Below the pieces are notes generated by a model. That model was not told where the DNA came from. It did not search any database and saw only the letters and a list, made by a program, of their open reading frames with translations. From Aquimarina pacifica (GTDB lineage Bacteria; Bacteroidota; Bacteroidia; Flavobacteriales; Flavobacteriaceae): 64,000 nt of DNA. The translations under genes and the position numbers were made by a program. This document shows, piece after piece, positions 8,565 to 17,800 of the stretch; the first letter of the stretch is position 1; each line of letters starts with the position of its first letter. The stretch spans positions 186,001-250,000 of the forward strand of contig NZ_JACC01000001.1 in the NCBI RefSeq assembly GCF_000520955.1, written 5' to 3'.

Positions 8565-8586
8565 ATATAGTCGAATCCTACTATAT
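8565..8586. promoter_or_regulatory. Candidate operator palindrome upstream of the pxp operon
   Basis: A perfect 7-bp inverted repeat, ATATAGT and ACTATAT separated by eight bases, centred about 53 bases upstream of the transporter start. Spacing and position would suit a dimeric repressor of the transporter-pxpABC operon. No regulator gene for it was identified nearby. Confidence 0.3.
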
Positions 8587-8673
8587 GATTTAATAACTTA
8601 ATTAAAAATATGGATTTCTTTAGATAAAGAAAATATAATTGAATAAGAAAAAATAAATAGTGAATCAAAATAT

Positions 8674-10212
8674 TTACCCCAACCACCCATCACGATCCAA
8701 ACTTCTGTATTGAATAGCTTCTGAAATATGATCTCCGTTGATATGAATTTCATCATCAAGATCCGCAATCGTCCTAGACACCTTCAGTATTCGATCATAA
8801 GCTCTTGCAGAAAGATTTAGTTTTTCCATTGCGTTTTTCAATAATGTTTTTGAGTTATTATCTAGTTCACAATATTCTCGTATTTGTTTTACCCCCATCT
8901 GTGCATTATAATGAATGTTGGGTAACGTAGAGAAGCGTTGTGTTTGTATATCCCTTGCAGCGGTTACTCTATTGCGAATAACGACACTTGATTCTCCTTT
9001 TGCTTTTTCACTAAGTTTTTCAAACGGAACGGGGGTAACTTCTATATGAATATCAATCCTATCTAATAAAGGCCCCGAAATTTTACTCAAGTAACGTTGC
9101 ATTTCTGCAGGTGATGAAGTTGCAGGAGCATCAGGATCATTAAAATATCCACTCGGACTAGGATTCATGCTAGCTACTAGCATAAAGCTTGAAGGGTACG
9201 TTACTGTAAATTTGGCTCTAGAAATCGTTACTTCTCTATCTTCTAATGGCTGTCTCATTACTTCTAATACATCTCTTTTGAACTCTGGTAATTCATCAAG
9301 AAATAATACTCCGTTATGTGACAACGAAATTTCACCTGGCTGCGGGTAACTACCACCCCCTACCAAAGCGACATTTGAGATCGTATGATGCGGGCTACGA
9401 AATGGGCGTTCTGCCATTAGGCCAATATTATCTTTTATACGCCCAACAACACTATGAATTTTGGTCGTCTCAAGTGCTTCTTGTAATGACATCGGGGGCA
9501 GTATGCTTGGCAATCTTTTACTTATCATTGTCTTACCACTCCCTGGAGGTCCTACCAGAATTATATTGTGACCTCCTGCAGCTGCAATTTCCATACACCT
9601 TTTTATACTTTCTTGTCCTTTTACATCGGCAAAATCAAATTCTGGATTATCCAATGCCGCAAAGAACTCTTCTCGTGTATCTACGATAGTTTGCTCTAAA
9701 ACTCCTTGATCATCAAAATAATCTATAACTTCCTTAATATTATCAATCCCATATACTTCGAGATTATCAACAATTGCTGCTTCTTTTGCATTTTGCTTAG
9801 GCAAAATAAACCCTTTAAAACCTTCTTCACGTGCTTTAATTGCAATAGGCAGTGCTCCCTTTATTGGCTGCAAACTTCCATCTAATGAAATTTCTCCCAT
9901 AATCAAATATTCAGAAATATTGTCTGCTTTAATTTGAGAACTTGCAGCCAAAATGCCCAATGCCAGCGTAAGATCATATGCAGAACCTTCTTTTCTCAAA
10001 TCTGCCGGTGCCATATTAATGGTTATCTTTTTTCCTGGTAATTTATATCCATTATTTTGCAATGCAGCTGCTATACGATAACTACTTTCTTTGATCGCAT
10101 TATCTGGTAACCCCACTAGATGATACCCTATTCCTTTATCAATATTTACCTCAACTGTTATGGTAGTCGCTTCGACCCCAAAAACAGCACTCCCAAAAAC
10201 TTTTGTTAGCAT
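8674..10212 (-). CDS. yifB: YifB/ComM-family Mg-chelatase-like AAA+ ATPase
   Basis: A 512-residue protein with three parts: an N-terminal Lon-protease-like fold (residues 1-165; GIGYHLVGLPDNAIKES), a central Mg-chelatase AAA+ ATPase with Walker A GPPGSGKTMISKR near residue 221 and Walker B VLFLDELPEF, and the C-terminal Mg_chelatase_C helical domain (NLSARAYDRILKVSRTIADL). ComM homologues are hexameric helicases that promote branch migration during natural transformation. Length and motifs are complete. It is monocistronic here, with its own upstream region of 420 bases. Confidence 0.93.
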   Translation of the reverse strand: MLTKVFGSAVFGVEATTITVEVNIDKGIGYHLVGLPDNAIKESSYRIAAALQNNGYKLPGKKITINMAPADLRKEGSAYDLTLALGILAASSQIKADNISEYLIMGEISLDGSLQPIKGALPIAIKAREEGFKGFILPKQNAKEAAIVDNLEVYGIDNIKEVIDYFDDQGVLEQTIVDTREEFFAALDNPEFDFADVKGQESIKRCMEIAAAGGHNIILVGPPGSGKTMISKRLPSILPPMSLQEALETTKIHSVVGRIKDNIGLMAERPFRSPHHTISNVALVGGGSYPQPGEISLSHNGVLFLDELPEFKRDVLEVMRQPLEDREVTISRAKFTVTYPSSFMLVASMNPSPSGYFNDPDAPATSSPAEMQRYLSKISGPLLDRIDIHIEVTPVPFEKLSEKAKGESSVVIRNRVTAARDIQTQRFSTLPNIHYNAQMGVKQIREYCELDNNSKTLLKNAMEKLNLSARAYDRILKVSRTIADLDDEIHINGDHISEAIQYRSLDRDGWLG

Positions 10213-10501
10213 AATTTATGTTTGATCCAAATGCAAACATACTACCTAGTAGTTCTATAAAATGAAACATTTTTTTTGTATGAGCAGTAAAGAATATTTT
10301 TATAACTATAGTACAAATTAGTTTAACTGGCTTTGTACATTATAACTTAATGATAAGGTTAGAAAACACCATAATTACAAATATTTTCTGGGTTTCTGCA
10401 TAACGTTGTTATGGCTACACAAGAACTTACTTATATTATTGTATTTGTAGTAAATTAAGTTTCAATAGGGTTTCTAATATATATGGCTGACCTAAAAGAA
10501 T

Positions 10502-10543
10502 AAAAAAAGGGCCACAACATTCGTACAGTTGAGACCCTTTTTT
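10502..10543 (-). terminator. Terminator downstream of the aspartate kinase gene
   Basis: Inverted repeat with arms 10509-10518 and 10528-10537, flanked by A7 and T6 runs. On the minus-strand RNA the stem has one G-U wobble and one mismatch; on the plus strand there is an extra C-A mismatch, so it best serves the minus-strand gene ending at 10632. The rest of 10213-10631 holds the YifB upstream region and nothing else recognisable. Confidence 0.75.
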
Positions 10544-10631
10544 AATGAACAAAGGATATGTTTTATAATAAACGTATTTAGACTTTTCTTTTCGCTAGAA
10601 ATTTTACTAAAAAAAGCTAAATAAATACTAT

Positions 10632-11969
10632 TTAGGAAACAGCTGCTTCCTTATTTTGAAATAATTTTTTATTTAAAAACTGTAGTGTTTCTATTTTATC
10701 TTTGGTATCAACAAGAATAGAAATATTATTATTACTACCACCATAAGAAACCATCCTAACAGGTATATAGTTTAATATCTCGAAAAGCCTGTATGAATTT
10801 TTATCATTAATTACTGATTCACCAACGATGCATATAATACTATGATCTTCTTCAACTGTTACCTCTGCATATGTTTCTATTTCTTTGACGATTTTATCTA
10901 AATTGGTAACATCATCTATTGTTAATGATATGGCAATCTCTGAGGTTGTAATCATATCAATTGAGGTATGATGCGTATCAAAAACTTCAAAAATTCTTCT
11001 CAAGTATCCATGAGCCATCAACATCCTGTTAGACTTAATTTTAATTGCCGTAATACCATCTTTTGCCGAAATCGCTTTCAATCCTTTTTCATAAGTCTTA
11101 TTAGAAATAACGGTACCTGATGCCTGCGGATCAAAGGTGTTTTTTAATAATATAGGGATATCTCTACCAACCACTGGAGAAACAGTTTGTGGATGAAGAA
11201 TTTTAGCTCCGAAATAAGCCAACTCTGCAGCCTCATTATATGTTAAATGGGAAATTGGATGCGTCTGATCAACATGCCTAGGATCATTATTATGTAATCC
11301 ATCTATATCTGTCCAGATTTGAACCTCGGTAGCATCAATTGATGCACCAATTATAGTAGCTGTATAATCACTTCCCCCTCGCTTAAGCGTACTAATTTGC
11401 CCTAAGTGGTTTCTGCAAACAAATCCTTGAGTTATGTATATTGAGGCGGTTTCATTATCCTCTAACACCTCTCCTATTCTTTTACGCACTTCTTTCAAAT
11501 TTGGGTTTTCTGTAGAACCTACATACATAAACTCCTTTGCATCTAATAAAACATTTGATACACCAATAGCATTTAAATAACCCGAAAAAATATGTGTCAG
11601 CAGTGTTTCTCCTGAAGTAATAATTCTCGCATCAACAAGCTCTGAATATTTTTGATTAGCGATATCAAACATATCAGTAATCATAGAAGACAAATCATTT
11701 TTCAGACTATTTTTTAGATTTTCGTCTGTAATCAACTCATCTATAACTTCGCTATGTTTAGTCTCTAATTGATGTAAACTTCTTGTAATAGACTCAGAAT
11801 CTGCTAACTTAACATATTCTATTAGCTGTACTAATTGATTAGTAACCCCAGACATAGCTGAGCAAACCACCACTTTTTTTTCTGTGTCAGAGATAAGAAT
11901 TTCTTTTACTCTTTTAAGGTTTTCTACAGATCCTACCGACGTACCACCAAACTTTAAAACTTTCATCAA
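10632..11969 (-). CDS. lysC: Monofunctional aspartate kinase
   Basis: Phosphorylates aspartate, the committed step toward lysine, threonine, methionine and diaminopimelate. It has 445 residues with the kinase signature KFGGTSVGS at residues 6-14, the catalytic region LKRGGSDYTATIIGA, the aspartate-binding WTDIDGLHNNDPR, and two C-terminal ACT domains (ITAIKIKSNRM onward, and IICIVGESVINDK onward). There is no fused homoserine dehydrogenase. It is divergently transcribed from an ACT-like protein gene 108 bases away. Feedback regulation through the ACT domains is expected; the specific effector cannot be read from sequence. Confidence 0.95.
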   Translation of the reverse strand: MMKVLKFGGTSVGSVENLKRVKEILISDTEKKVVVCSAMSGVTNQLVQLIEYVKLADSESITRSLHQLETKHSEVIDELITDENLKNSLKNDLSSMITDMFDIANQKYSELVDARIITSGETLLTHIFSGYLNAIGVSNVLLDAKEFMYVGSTENPNLKEVRKRIGEVLEDNETASIYITQGFVCRNHLGQISTLKRGGSDYTATIIGASIDATEVQIWTDIDGLHNNDPRHVDQTHPISHLTYNEAAELAYFGAKILHPQTVSPVVGRDIPILLKNTFDPQASGTVISNKTYEKGLKAISAKDGITAIKIKSNRMLMAHGYLRRIFEVFDTHHTSIDMITTSEIAISLTIDDVTNLDKIVKEIETYAEVTVEEDHSIICIVGESVINDKNSYRLFEILNYIPVRMVSYGGSNNNISILVDTKDKIETLQFLNKKLFQNKEAAVS

Positions 11970-12077
11970 TTACGTATTTTAGTATTTTTAATCGTGCATA
12001 ATTAATTAATAACTCACAAAAAATAAACATTTTACGGAAAAAAATGTAAATTTATACAAAATGTTAAATATATAACA

Positions 12078-12722
12078 ATGAAAACGATCACCGACTGTGT
12101 GCATAATATATTGCGACACCAACCTTTTCTTGAGGATGCACTATTTAGAGATATCATAAATTTTAGTTCTCTTGCACTAGATATGCAACCCAAGGTGGAG
12201 CAAATAATGAAAAAACCAGTAAAACCAGGTTCTATTGTAATGGCCTTACGACGATATCACCCCAGACGTATAAAGCATATTGATAACCTAAAGAGCCTTG
12301 GAGATATTGTGGTGCGTTCTGGTATTACAGAATATACTTTCCTAAACTCAAACACCATATTAACAAGTCAAAGCAATCTATTGGATAGTGTAAAAAATGA
12401 AACCAAAGCTTACTTTACCTACTCAAGTAATTTTCAGGAAAGTAATATACTTGTTACATCTTCACTTAAAAGTATTGTAGAAAAACATTTTAAAACTGAG
12501 ACCTGTATCTCTATTGCAGATAACCTTTCATCTATTTCTATTGCCTTGCCTGAGGATAACTCTAAAGCAGTAGGATTATATTTTTACATATTTAAGCTAT
12601 TAGCTTATGAAGGGATTCCGGTATTCGAGGTTATTTCTACGTCTAATTATTTTACATTATTTTTAGAAAGTGAATATGTAAACAAAGCTTTCTTATTAAT
12701 GAATGAAATAAAAGAAAATTAG
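12078..12722 (+). CDS. ACT-domain-like protein divergent from aspartate kinase
   Basis: A 214-residue cytoplasmic protein without a catalytic domain. The N-terminal 70 residues look helical (DALFRDIINFSSLALDMQPKVEQIM). The rest resembles a pair of ACT-like folds; the last 60 residues (KAVGLYFYIFKLLAYEGIPVFEVISTSNYFTLFLESEYVNKAFLLM) have the sequence rhythm of an aspartate-kinase ACT domain. Similar proteins may be labelled aspartate kinase through this similarity, but there is no KFGGTS or nucleotide-binding region. Its position back to back with lysC suggests an amino-acid-sensing regulator of that pathway. Family assignment is moderate, role is inference. Confidence 0.75.
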   Translation: MKTITDCVHNILRHQPFLEDALFRDIINFSSLALDMQPKVEQIMKKPVKPGSIVMALRRYHPRRIKHIDNLKSLGDIVVRSGITEYTFLNSNTILTSQSNLLDSVKNETKAYFTYSSNFQESNILVTSSLKSIVEKHFKTETCISIADNLSSISIALPEDNSKAVGLYFYIFKLLAYEGIPVFEVISTSNYFTLFLESEYVNKAFLLMNEIKEN

Positions 12723-12760
12723 GCCATAAAAATGCTCCAAAAGCAGTTTTTATGACCTAA
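12719..12760. terminator. Convergent (bidirectional) terminator hairpin
   Basis: Arms TTAGG-C-CATAAAAATGC and GCAGTTTTTATG-A-CCTAA form a long stem between two convergent genes. The near-perfect arms contain A5/T5 tracts that serve as U-tracts in either direction. One position pairs only as a U-G wobble in the minus-strand RNA, so it fits best as the terminator of the M13 peptidase gene. Confidence 0.65.
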
Positions 12761-12787
12761 TATGTTATTAGATTTGTATATCAGTAT

Positions 12788-14863
12788 TTACCAGATTTGT
12801 ACTCTCTTCTCAGGTTCTAAATACATACTATCTGTTTCTTTGATATCAAATGCTTCGTAAAAAGACTGTACATTAAGTAATGGCTGAATTGCTCTTATCT
12901 CTCCGGGAGAATGTGTATCTGTTTTTATACGGTTTCTTAATTCTTCTTCTAACACCTTTGTTCGCCATATGGTGGTCCAAGAAATGAAAAAACGTTGTTC
13001 TGCTGTAAATCCATCAATATCATCTGGCCTTCCATTCTCTGCAAAATGCATTTGTAATCCATCATATGCACCAAGAACACCTCCTAAATCTCCGATATTT
13101 TCACCCAATGTAAATTTACCATTAATAAAGACACTATCCAGAACCTCTATGGCACTGTATTGTTCTGCAAGAGCATTTCCTCTTTCTGTAAATTTTGCCA
13201 AATCCCCTTCTGTCCACCAATTAGACAAATTACCATCTGCATCAAAACGAGCTCCAGAGTCATCAAATGCATGTGATATTTCGTGCCCAATCACAGCCCC
13301 TATACCACCATAATTAACAGCTGCATCAGCAGTATAATTATAATAAGGTGGTTGTAATATAGCTGCCGGAAATACTATTTCATTGTTCAGAGGATTAAAA
13401 TAAGCATTTACTGTCTGTGGTGACATCCCCCACTTTGTCTTATCAACTGGTTCTCCTATATCATCATAACTCTTATTTACTGCCCATTTTCGTACTGCAG
13501 CCATATTATCAAAATATGACTTATCCGAAGAAACATCCATTTTAGAGTAATCTTCCCATTTATCAGGATATCCAATTTTTACGGTGATTTTTTCTAATTT
13601 CTCAATCCCTTTAGTTTTTGTCTCATCACTCATCCAATCTAATTTTTTGATACGCAACTTAAATGCTTCTATTACATTGGTAATCATTTTTTCTGCCTGT
13701 TCTTTTGCTTCTGGCGGAAACTTTTCATCAACATATAACTTACCCAAAGCTTCTCCTAATGAATTATTTACAGTGGCTAATGCTTTTTCTTCTGCAGGGC
13801 GTTGTTGCTTCTGTCCTTTTAAATATTTGTTATAAAACTCCCAATTTGCATTTTCTATCTCGGTAGTTAGAACCCCTGTAGAACTATTAAAAGTGTCCCA
13901 ACGAACTAAGGTTTTCAGGTCCTCAATAGGGGTTTCTTTTAGAAACTTATCTAATTCTTTGGTATACTTTAACTGCGTAACCAAAATAGTATCAAATGGT
14001 TTGGTAATACCTAGATCACTAATCATTTTTTTAAGATCAATAGAAGCTATCATTGCATCCGCCTCCTCCATAGATCGTGGATTATTAAAATTACGAACAT
14101 CTCTACTTGCAACTTTATCTAATCTCGGTTCTGCCAACTTAGTCTCAAGTTCAAGGATTTTATCTGCTGCAACGATTGCTTCAGATTCTTTATCTCCCAA
14201 AATCTGAAACATTCTGGCAATATGTTTTTTATATTCTTCTCGTATTTCTTTTGACTTCGTATCCTGAGCTAGATAAAAATCTCTTTCAGGTAATCCCAAT
14301 TGATTTTCGCCGAGATACACGGCATTCATTGCACTATTATTGAGATCAGGAAACACTACAATACCCGCAAAAGGTGCATGTACTGAAGGGTTTTTAGCAA
14401 CGACTTCTTGTAAATCTGATAAATTACTAATATTTGAAATTGCTTCAAAAGCAGGAAGGATAGGATTAAGGCCTGCTTTATTTCTTGCCACTGTATCTAA
14501 TTTAGTTTCAAAAATAGCCAATGCCTTTGCTTGGTCCATTTCTGGACTATATTTTTTACTTTCTTTGGCCTTTTTTAGAATCGCAAGGACATCTTCATCA
14601 GTTGACCTTCTTAGTGCATCAAAACCTCCCCAACGTACTCGGTCTCCCGGAATTTCGGTGTTTTTCATCCAATTACCGTTCACATAATTATAGAAATCCG
14701 TATTCGGATCAACCAAAGTATCCATATTTTCTAATACAATCCCAGGAACTGTTACTACTTCTGACTCTACCGGAACATCTATTTTCTTACTTTCTTTTTT
14801 ACAACTTACCGAAGTTACCAGTAAGATGGATAAAGCATAAATGCTATTAAATTTTATTTTCAT
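12788..14863 (-). CDS. M13-family zinc metallopeptidase lipoprotein
   Basis: A neprilysin/PepO-like peptidase of 691 residues, normal for the family. The N-terminus is a lipoprotein signal with lipobox TSVSC (C21), so the enzyme is probably anchored in the outer or inner membrane facing the periplasm. The zinc site is complete: HEISH at 527-531 and the third ligand in GENIGDLGG downstream, with NAYFNPLNNEIVFPAAILQPP before it (substrate-binding region). The C-terminus VQIW is close to the CxxW ending of the family. It is likely a degradative peptidase for extracytoplasmic peptides. Monocistronic. Confidence 0.95.
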   Translation of the reverse strand: MKIKFNSIYALSILLVTSVSCKKESKKIDVPVESEVVTVPGIVLENMDTLVDPNTDFYNYVNGNWMKNTEIPGDRVRWGGFDALRRSTDEDVLAILKKAKESKKYSPEMDQAKALAIFETKLDTVARNKAGLNPILPAFEAISNISNLSDLQEVVAKNPSVHAPFAGIVVFPDLNNSAMNAVYLGENQLGLPERDFYLAQDTKSKEIREEYKKHIARMFQILGDKESEAIVAADKILELETKLAEPRLDKVASRDVRNFNNPRSMEEADAMIASIDLKKMISDLGITKPFDTILVTQLKYTKELDKFLKETPIEDLKTLVRWDTFNSSTGVLTTEIENANWEFYNKYLKGQKQQRPAEEKALATVNNSLGEALGKLYVDEKFPPEAKEQAEKMITNVIEAFKLRIKKLDWMSDETKTKGIEKLEKITVKIGYPDKWEDYSKMDVSSDKSYFDNMAAVRKWAVNKSYDDIGEPVDKTKWGMSPQTVNAYFNPLNNEIVFPAAILQPPYYNYTADAAVNYGGIGAVIGHEISHAFDDSGARFDADGNLSNWWTEGDLAKFTERGNALAEQYSAIEVLDSVFINGKFTLGENIGDLGGVLGAYDGLQMHFAENGRPDDIDGFTAEQRFFISWTTIWRTKVLEEELRNRIKTDTHSPGEIRAIQPLLNVQSFYEAFDIKETDSMYLEPEKRVQIW

Positions 14864-15436
14864 TCTATGTTGAGTTAAATTATCAAGTAATTAGACATGA
14901 TTGACCAAAATCTGTTACTAAAAAAAATGTAAAATATATAAAATGTAAAATTAGAACACATTTAGTCTTCTTTTTTAACGAAAAAATAAGATTTAAGACA
15001 CTTTTCCTCTAAATTAACAGTAAATAGAAATAATGCTCTCTACCAATTTATACGACAAAAAAACTTCTTTGGTAAAAATTCATTATAAATATTTTCTATT
15101 CTATTCTTACAAGTATATTTCTACCAACTATTATTGTTTGGAAGCCATTTTTATTAAATTTTAAAAAACAATCATTGTAATTTCTCATAAATTTTAATAA
15201 AAAGTTAAAAAAAAAATATTTTCCAAATCCCAGTAATTTCGGCTGTTCCCTTAAATTTTTAAGCTAAAACCGTAACACATAATCAATATTCACCATAAAA
15301 AATTAGTGTTTTTTGCATAAAAAAATGTATATTGTCGTATGTTTTGATAATTACAGCGATTATTTTTCACATAATGTAAGTAAAAACCTACTTTTTAGGA
15401 AATCAAAATGAGGTTTAACCCTAAAACCAAAGCTAT
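14864..15436. other. 573-base intergenic region between divergent genes
   Basis: Very AT-rich sequence holding the promoter regions of the M13 peptidase and of the secreted protein starting at 15437. No tRNA, hairpin or recognisable reading frame was found. Confidence 0.6.
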
Positions 15437-15970
15437 ATGAAAAAATTTATACCCTTGTTGATGCTATTGGTGACAAGCACAATAGTAGCAAACACAAAAA
15501 TTGACATTTCTTATAAACTAATGTCGGTTACAGAAAACACCATTGTTGATGGTTTAGATGAGAATACCGAAGAAGGAGTCATCTTTATTACAGAAAGTTT
15601 ACATCTCGAAGAAGGAGTTCGTATAAAAGTCAGAAATGCATGCTTAATAATTCTCGGAGACTTAACAGGTACTGGGATTATCGACGTCGATGATTCTGCT
15701 ACCGTTACCCTAGAAGGAGATAAAAGAGGAAGATTTACGTTTATAAATCAGTTTTTGGCAGATAATACTTGCCAACAAAGTACAGATGAAAAAGTTTTCA
15801 AATCTATTAGAGAGGTTCCTAAAGGACTAGGATACAGTCTTTATAGTATGTCTGGAAGACTTCTTGACAAAGGTGAAGTTGACGATTATCTTCATGATTA
15901 TGTAGATCCTAAAAAATATCTAATCAAAGTAGAAGGATACAAACTAACTGAAATAGTTTTTAAAATATAA
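15437..15970 (+). CDS. Secreted protein with a T9SS-like C-terminal segment
   Basis: A 177-residue protein with a cleavable signal peptide (FIPLLMLLVTSTIVA, cleavage near residue 19). The middle section (residues 45-100) has short beta-rich repeats around EEGVIFITESLHLEEGVRI and IILGDLTGTGIIDVD, resembling the adhesin-like motif in many Bacteroidota surface proteins. The last 45 residues (YSLYSMSGRLLDKGEV ... KKYLIKVEGYKLTEIVFKI) resemble the type A C-terminal sorting domain of the type IX secretion system. It is monocistronic and followed by a clear terminator. Function unknown. Confidence 0.75.
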   Translation: MKKFIPLLMLLVTSTIVANTKIDISYKLMSVTENTIVDGLDENTEEGVIFITESLHLEEGVRIKVRNACLIILGDLTGTGIIDVDDSATVTLEGDKRGRFTFINQFLADNTCQQSTDEKVFKSIREVPKGLGYSLYSMSGRLLDKGEVDDYLHDYVDPKKYLIKVEGYKLTEIVFKI

Positions 15971-15996
15971 TTTATCAAATTAAGTAAGGTTAAAAG

Positions 15997-16029
15997 TCCG
16001 CGTTAGTTTTCTTTCGCGGATTTTTTTTC
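15997..16029 (+). terminator. Intrinsic terminator of the secreted-protein gene
   Basis: GC-rich stem TCCGCG / CGCGGA (15997-16002 and 16015-16020) with a 12-base loop and a run of eight T, 27 bases after the stop codon. Confidence 0.85.
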
Positions 16030-16237
16030 ATTTTTGGTTTACATCATTTCAAAAAAAATTAAAAAACTTTATATTTATATCAAAAACCCCACTAAATATT
16101 AGTTTCTAAGAAAAAAATTAGAAAAATAAAGTACTATCATTTTAGACTTTTTGACTTCGCCAATGTAAAACTATTTTTAATCGAAGCCTAAAGTCTAATT
16201 GTATCAAAAAAGATTCAACCAAATCTATTTATATTAT

Positions 16238-17635
16238 ATGATAAGATTATCATGGTTAAAATCTGAAGCAGCTAGATATGCTATTTATGGAGCTGCATTT
16301 GGATTACTTTTTCCGATTCTTGCTACTTACATCGATATAGAAAGACTTCGTCTAGATCTGTCTTGGAAATCTGTTGTTTTTGTGCAAAAACAGCATCCTA
16401 TCCACTTTATAATAGATACTGCTCCCTTCTTTCTTTCAATATTTGCTATGTTTGGGGGATTAAACTTAGATAGGCTTAGAGATAAAAACGAACAAATTTT
16501 AGCTACTTCGAAACTAAAACAAGACTTTCTTGCTAATATGAGTCATGAAATTCGAACTCCTATGGTCGGCATCATCGGGATGATTGATTTACTTTCAAAA
16601 AACACCAGGTTAGATAAACTGCAAGAGGAATATGTAAAAACAATTCATCAATCTTCATTTAATCTATTAGATATAGTAAATCAAATACTAGATTTATCAA
16701 AAATGGAAGAAGGTAAACTCGATTTGTCCTCGGGTCATATCAATTTTAAAAACTTGATGAACCAGAACCTTCACTTGTTTTTACCCACTGCTACTGAAAA
16801 AAATATCGATCTTACTCTAAATTATTGTAAACAATTACCTGAAAATATTCTAGCTGATAGCAATAGACTCTCGCAAATACTATCTAACCTAATTAGTAAC
16901 GCTATCAAATTCACAGAAAATGGAAATATCCATATGAATGCTACCAGACTATCACAGGAGGATAAAAAAGTAGTAATCAAAGTAGAAATCATTGATTCTG
17001 GAATAGGCATTAGTAAAAAAGATCAAGAAGCACTCTTCAATCGATACACACAGTTTAACACTAATTCAATTAATTATAGTGTAGGAAGTGGGTTAGGACT
17101 CTCAATCTGCAAAAAGTTGGTCAATCTTATGCAGGGAGAAATAGGCGTAAAAAGCGCACCAAATAGCGGCAGCACATTTTGGTTTACCTTTGTTGCTCAC
17201 TGTACAGATTCAAGTTTGGTTGAGAAAACCAAGATCAATTCAGAAAAACCAAATTACAATTTGCATATTTTGTTGGTCGAAGACTCAGAAATTAACATTG
17301 TAGTCTCTCAGCAGATATTAAAATATCTGGGATGTACTACTGATGTAGCAAGAGACGGTATAGAAGCAATACAGATGTTCGAAGAAAATAAATATGACCT
17401 TATCCTAATGGACATCAATCTACCCAAATTAGATGGGATAGAAACATGCAATGTAATACGCAAAAGATACACTAATATACCTCCCATAATTGCTATAACA
17501 TCGAATGCACTGGCCGGTGATTCAGAACGATATATAGCCAAAGGACTTGATGATTGTATTACAAAACCATTTACCACAGAAACACTAAACACCAAATTGC
17601 AAAATTGGTTCGGAAATCACTTAAAACATCACTAA
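16238..17635 (+). CDS. Hybrid sensor histidine kinase with C-terminal receiver
   Basis: A 466-residue membrane kinase. Two N-terminal transmembrane helices (about residues 12-32 and 62-80) enclose a short periplasmic loop with no recognised sensor domain. HisKA follows with phospho-acceptor H103 in NMSHEIRTPMVGIIGM, HATPase_c (N-box ILSNLISNAIKFTENG, G2 GSGLGLSICKKLV), then a receiver with D392 in LILMDINLPKLDG and KPF near the end. No output or Hpt domain is encoded nearby, so the downstream partner is unknown. ATG at 16238 was chosen because the sequence upstream of it is only reachable from a TTG and lies before the hydrophobic start. Confidence 0.9.
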   Translation: MIRLSWLKSEAARYAIYGAAFGLLFPILATYIDIERLRLDLSWKSVVFVQKQHPIHFIIDTAPFFLSIFAMFGGLNLDRLRDKNEQILATSKLKQDFLANMSHEIRTPMVGIIGMIDLLSKNTRLDKLQEEYVKTIHQSSFNLLDIVNQILDLSKMEEGKLDLSSGHINFKNLMNQNLHLFLPTATEKNIDLTLNYCKQLPENILADSNRLSQILSNLISNAIKFTENGNIHMNATRLSQEDKKVVIKVEIIDSGIGISKKDQEALFNRYTQFNTNSINYSVGSGLGLSICKKLVNLMQGEIGVKSAPNSGSTFWFTFVAHCTDSSLVEKTKINSEKPNYNLHILLVEDSEINIVVSQQILKYLGCTTDVARDGIEAIQMFEENKYDLILMDINLPKLDGIETCNVIRKRYTNIPPIIAITSNALAGDSERYIAKGLDDCITKPFTTETLNTKLQNWFGNHLKHH

Positions 17636-17800
17636 TCAAGTACATACATTACTACATCAAAAAAACGAAAACACCCCTCCATACATTTTCTAGGTCAAAT
17701 ATTTAACGGACCATTACAAAAATAGATGACAAAAAATGCTTATATTGTTAGATAGTACACCTATTAGCATTAGAGCATTGACAACCAAAAAAATAGAACT

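Noticed and set aside
10399..10413. 15-base palindrome CATAACGTTGTTATG
   Set aside because: Short, single and not placed near a gene start in a way that suggests an operator; may be chance.
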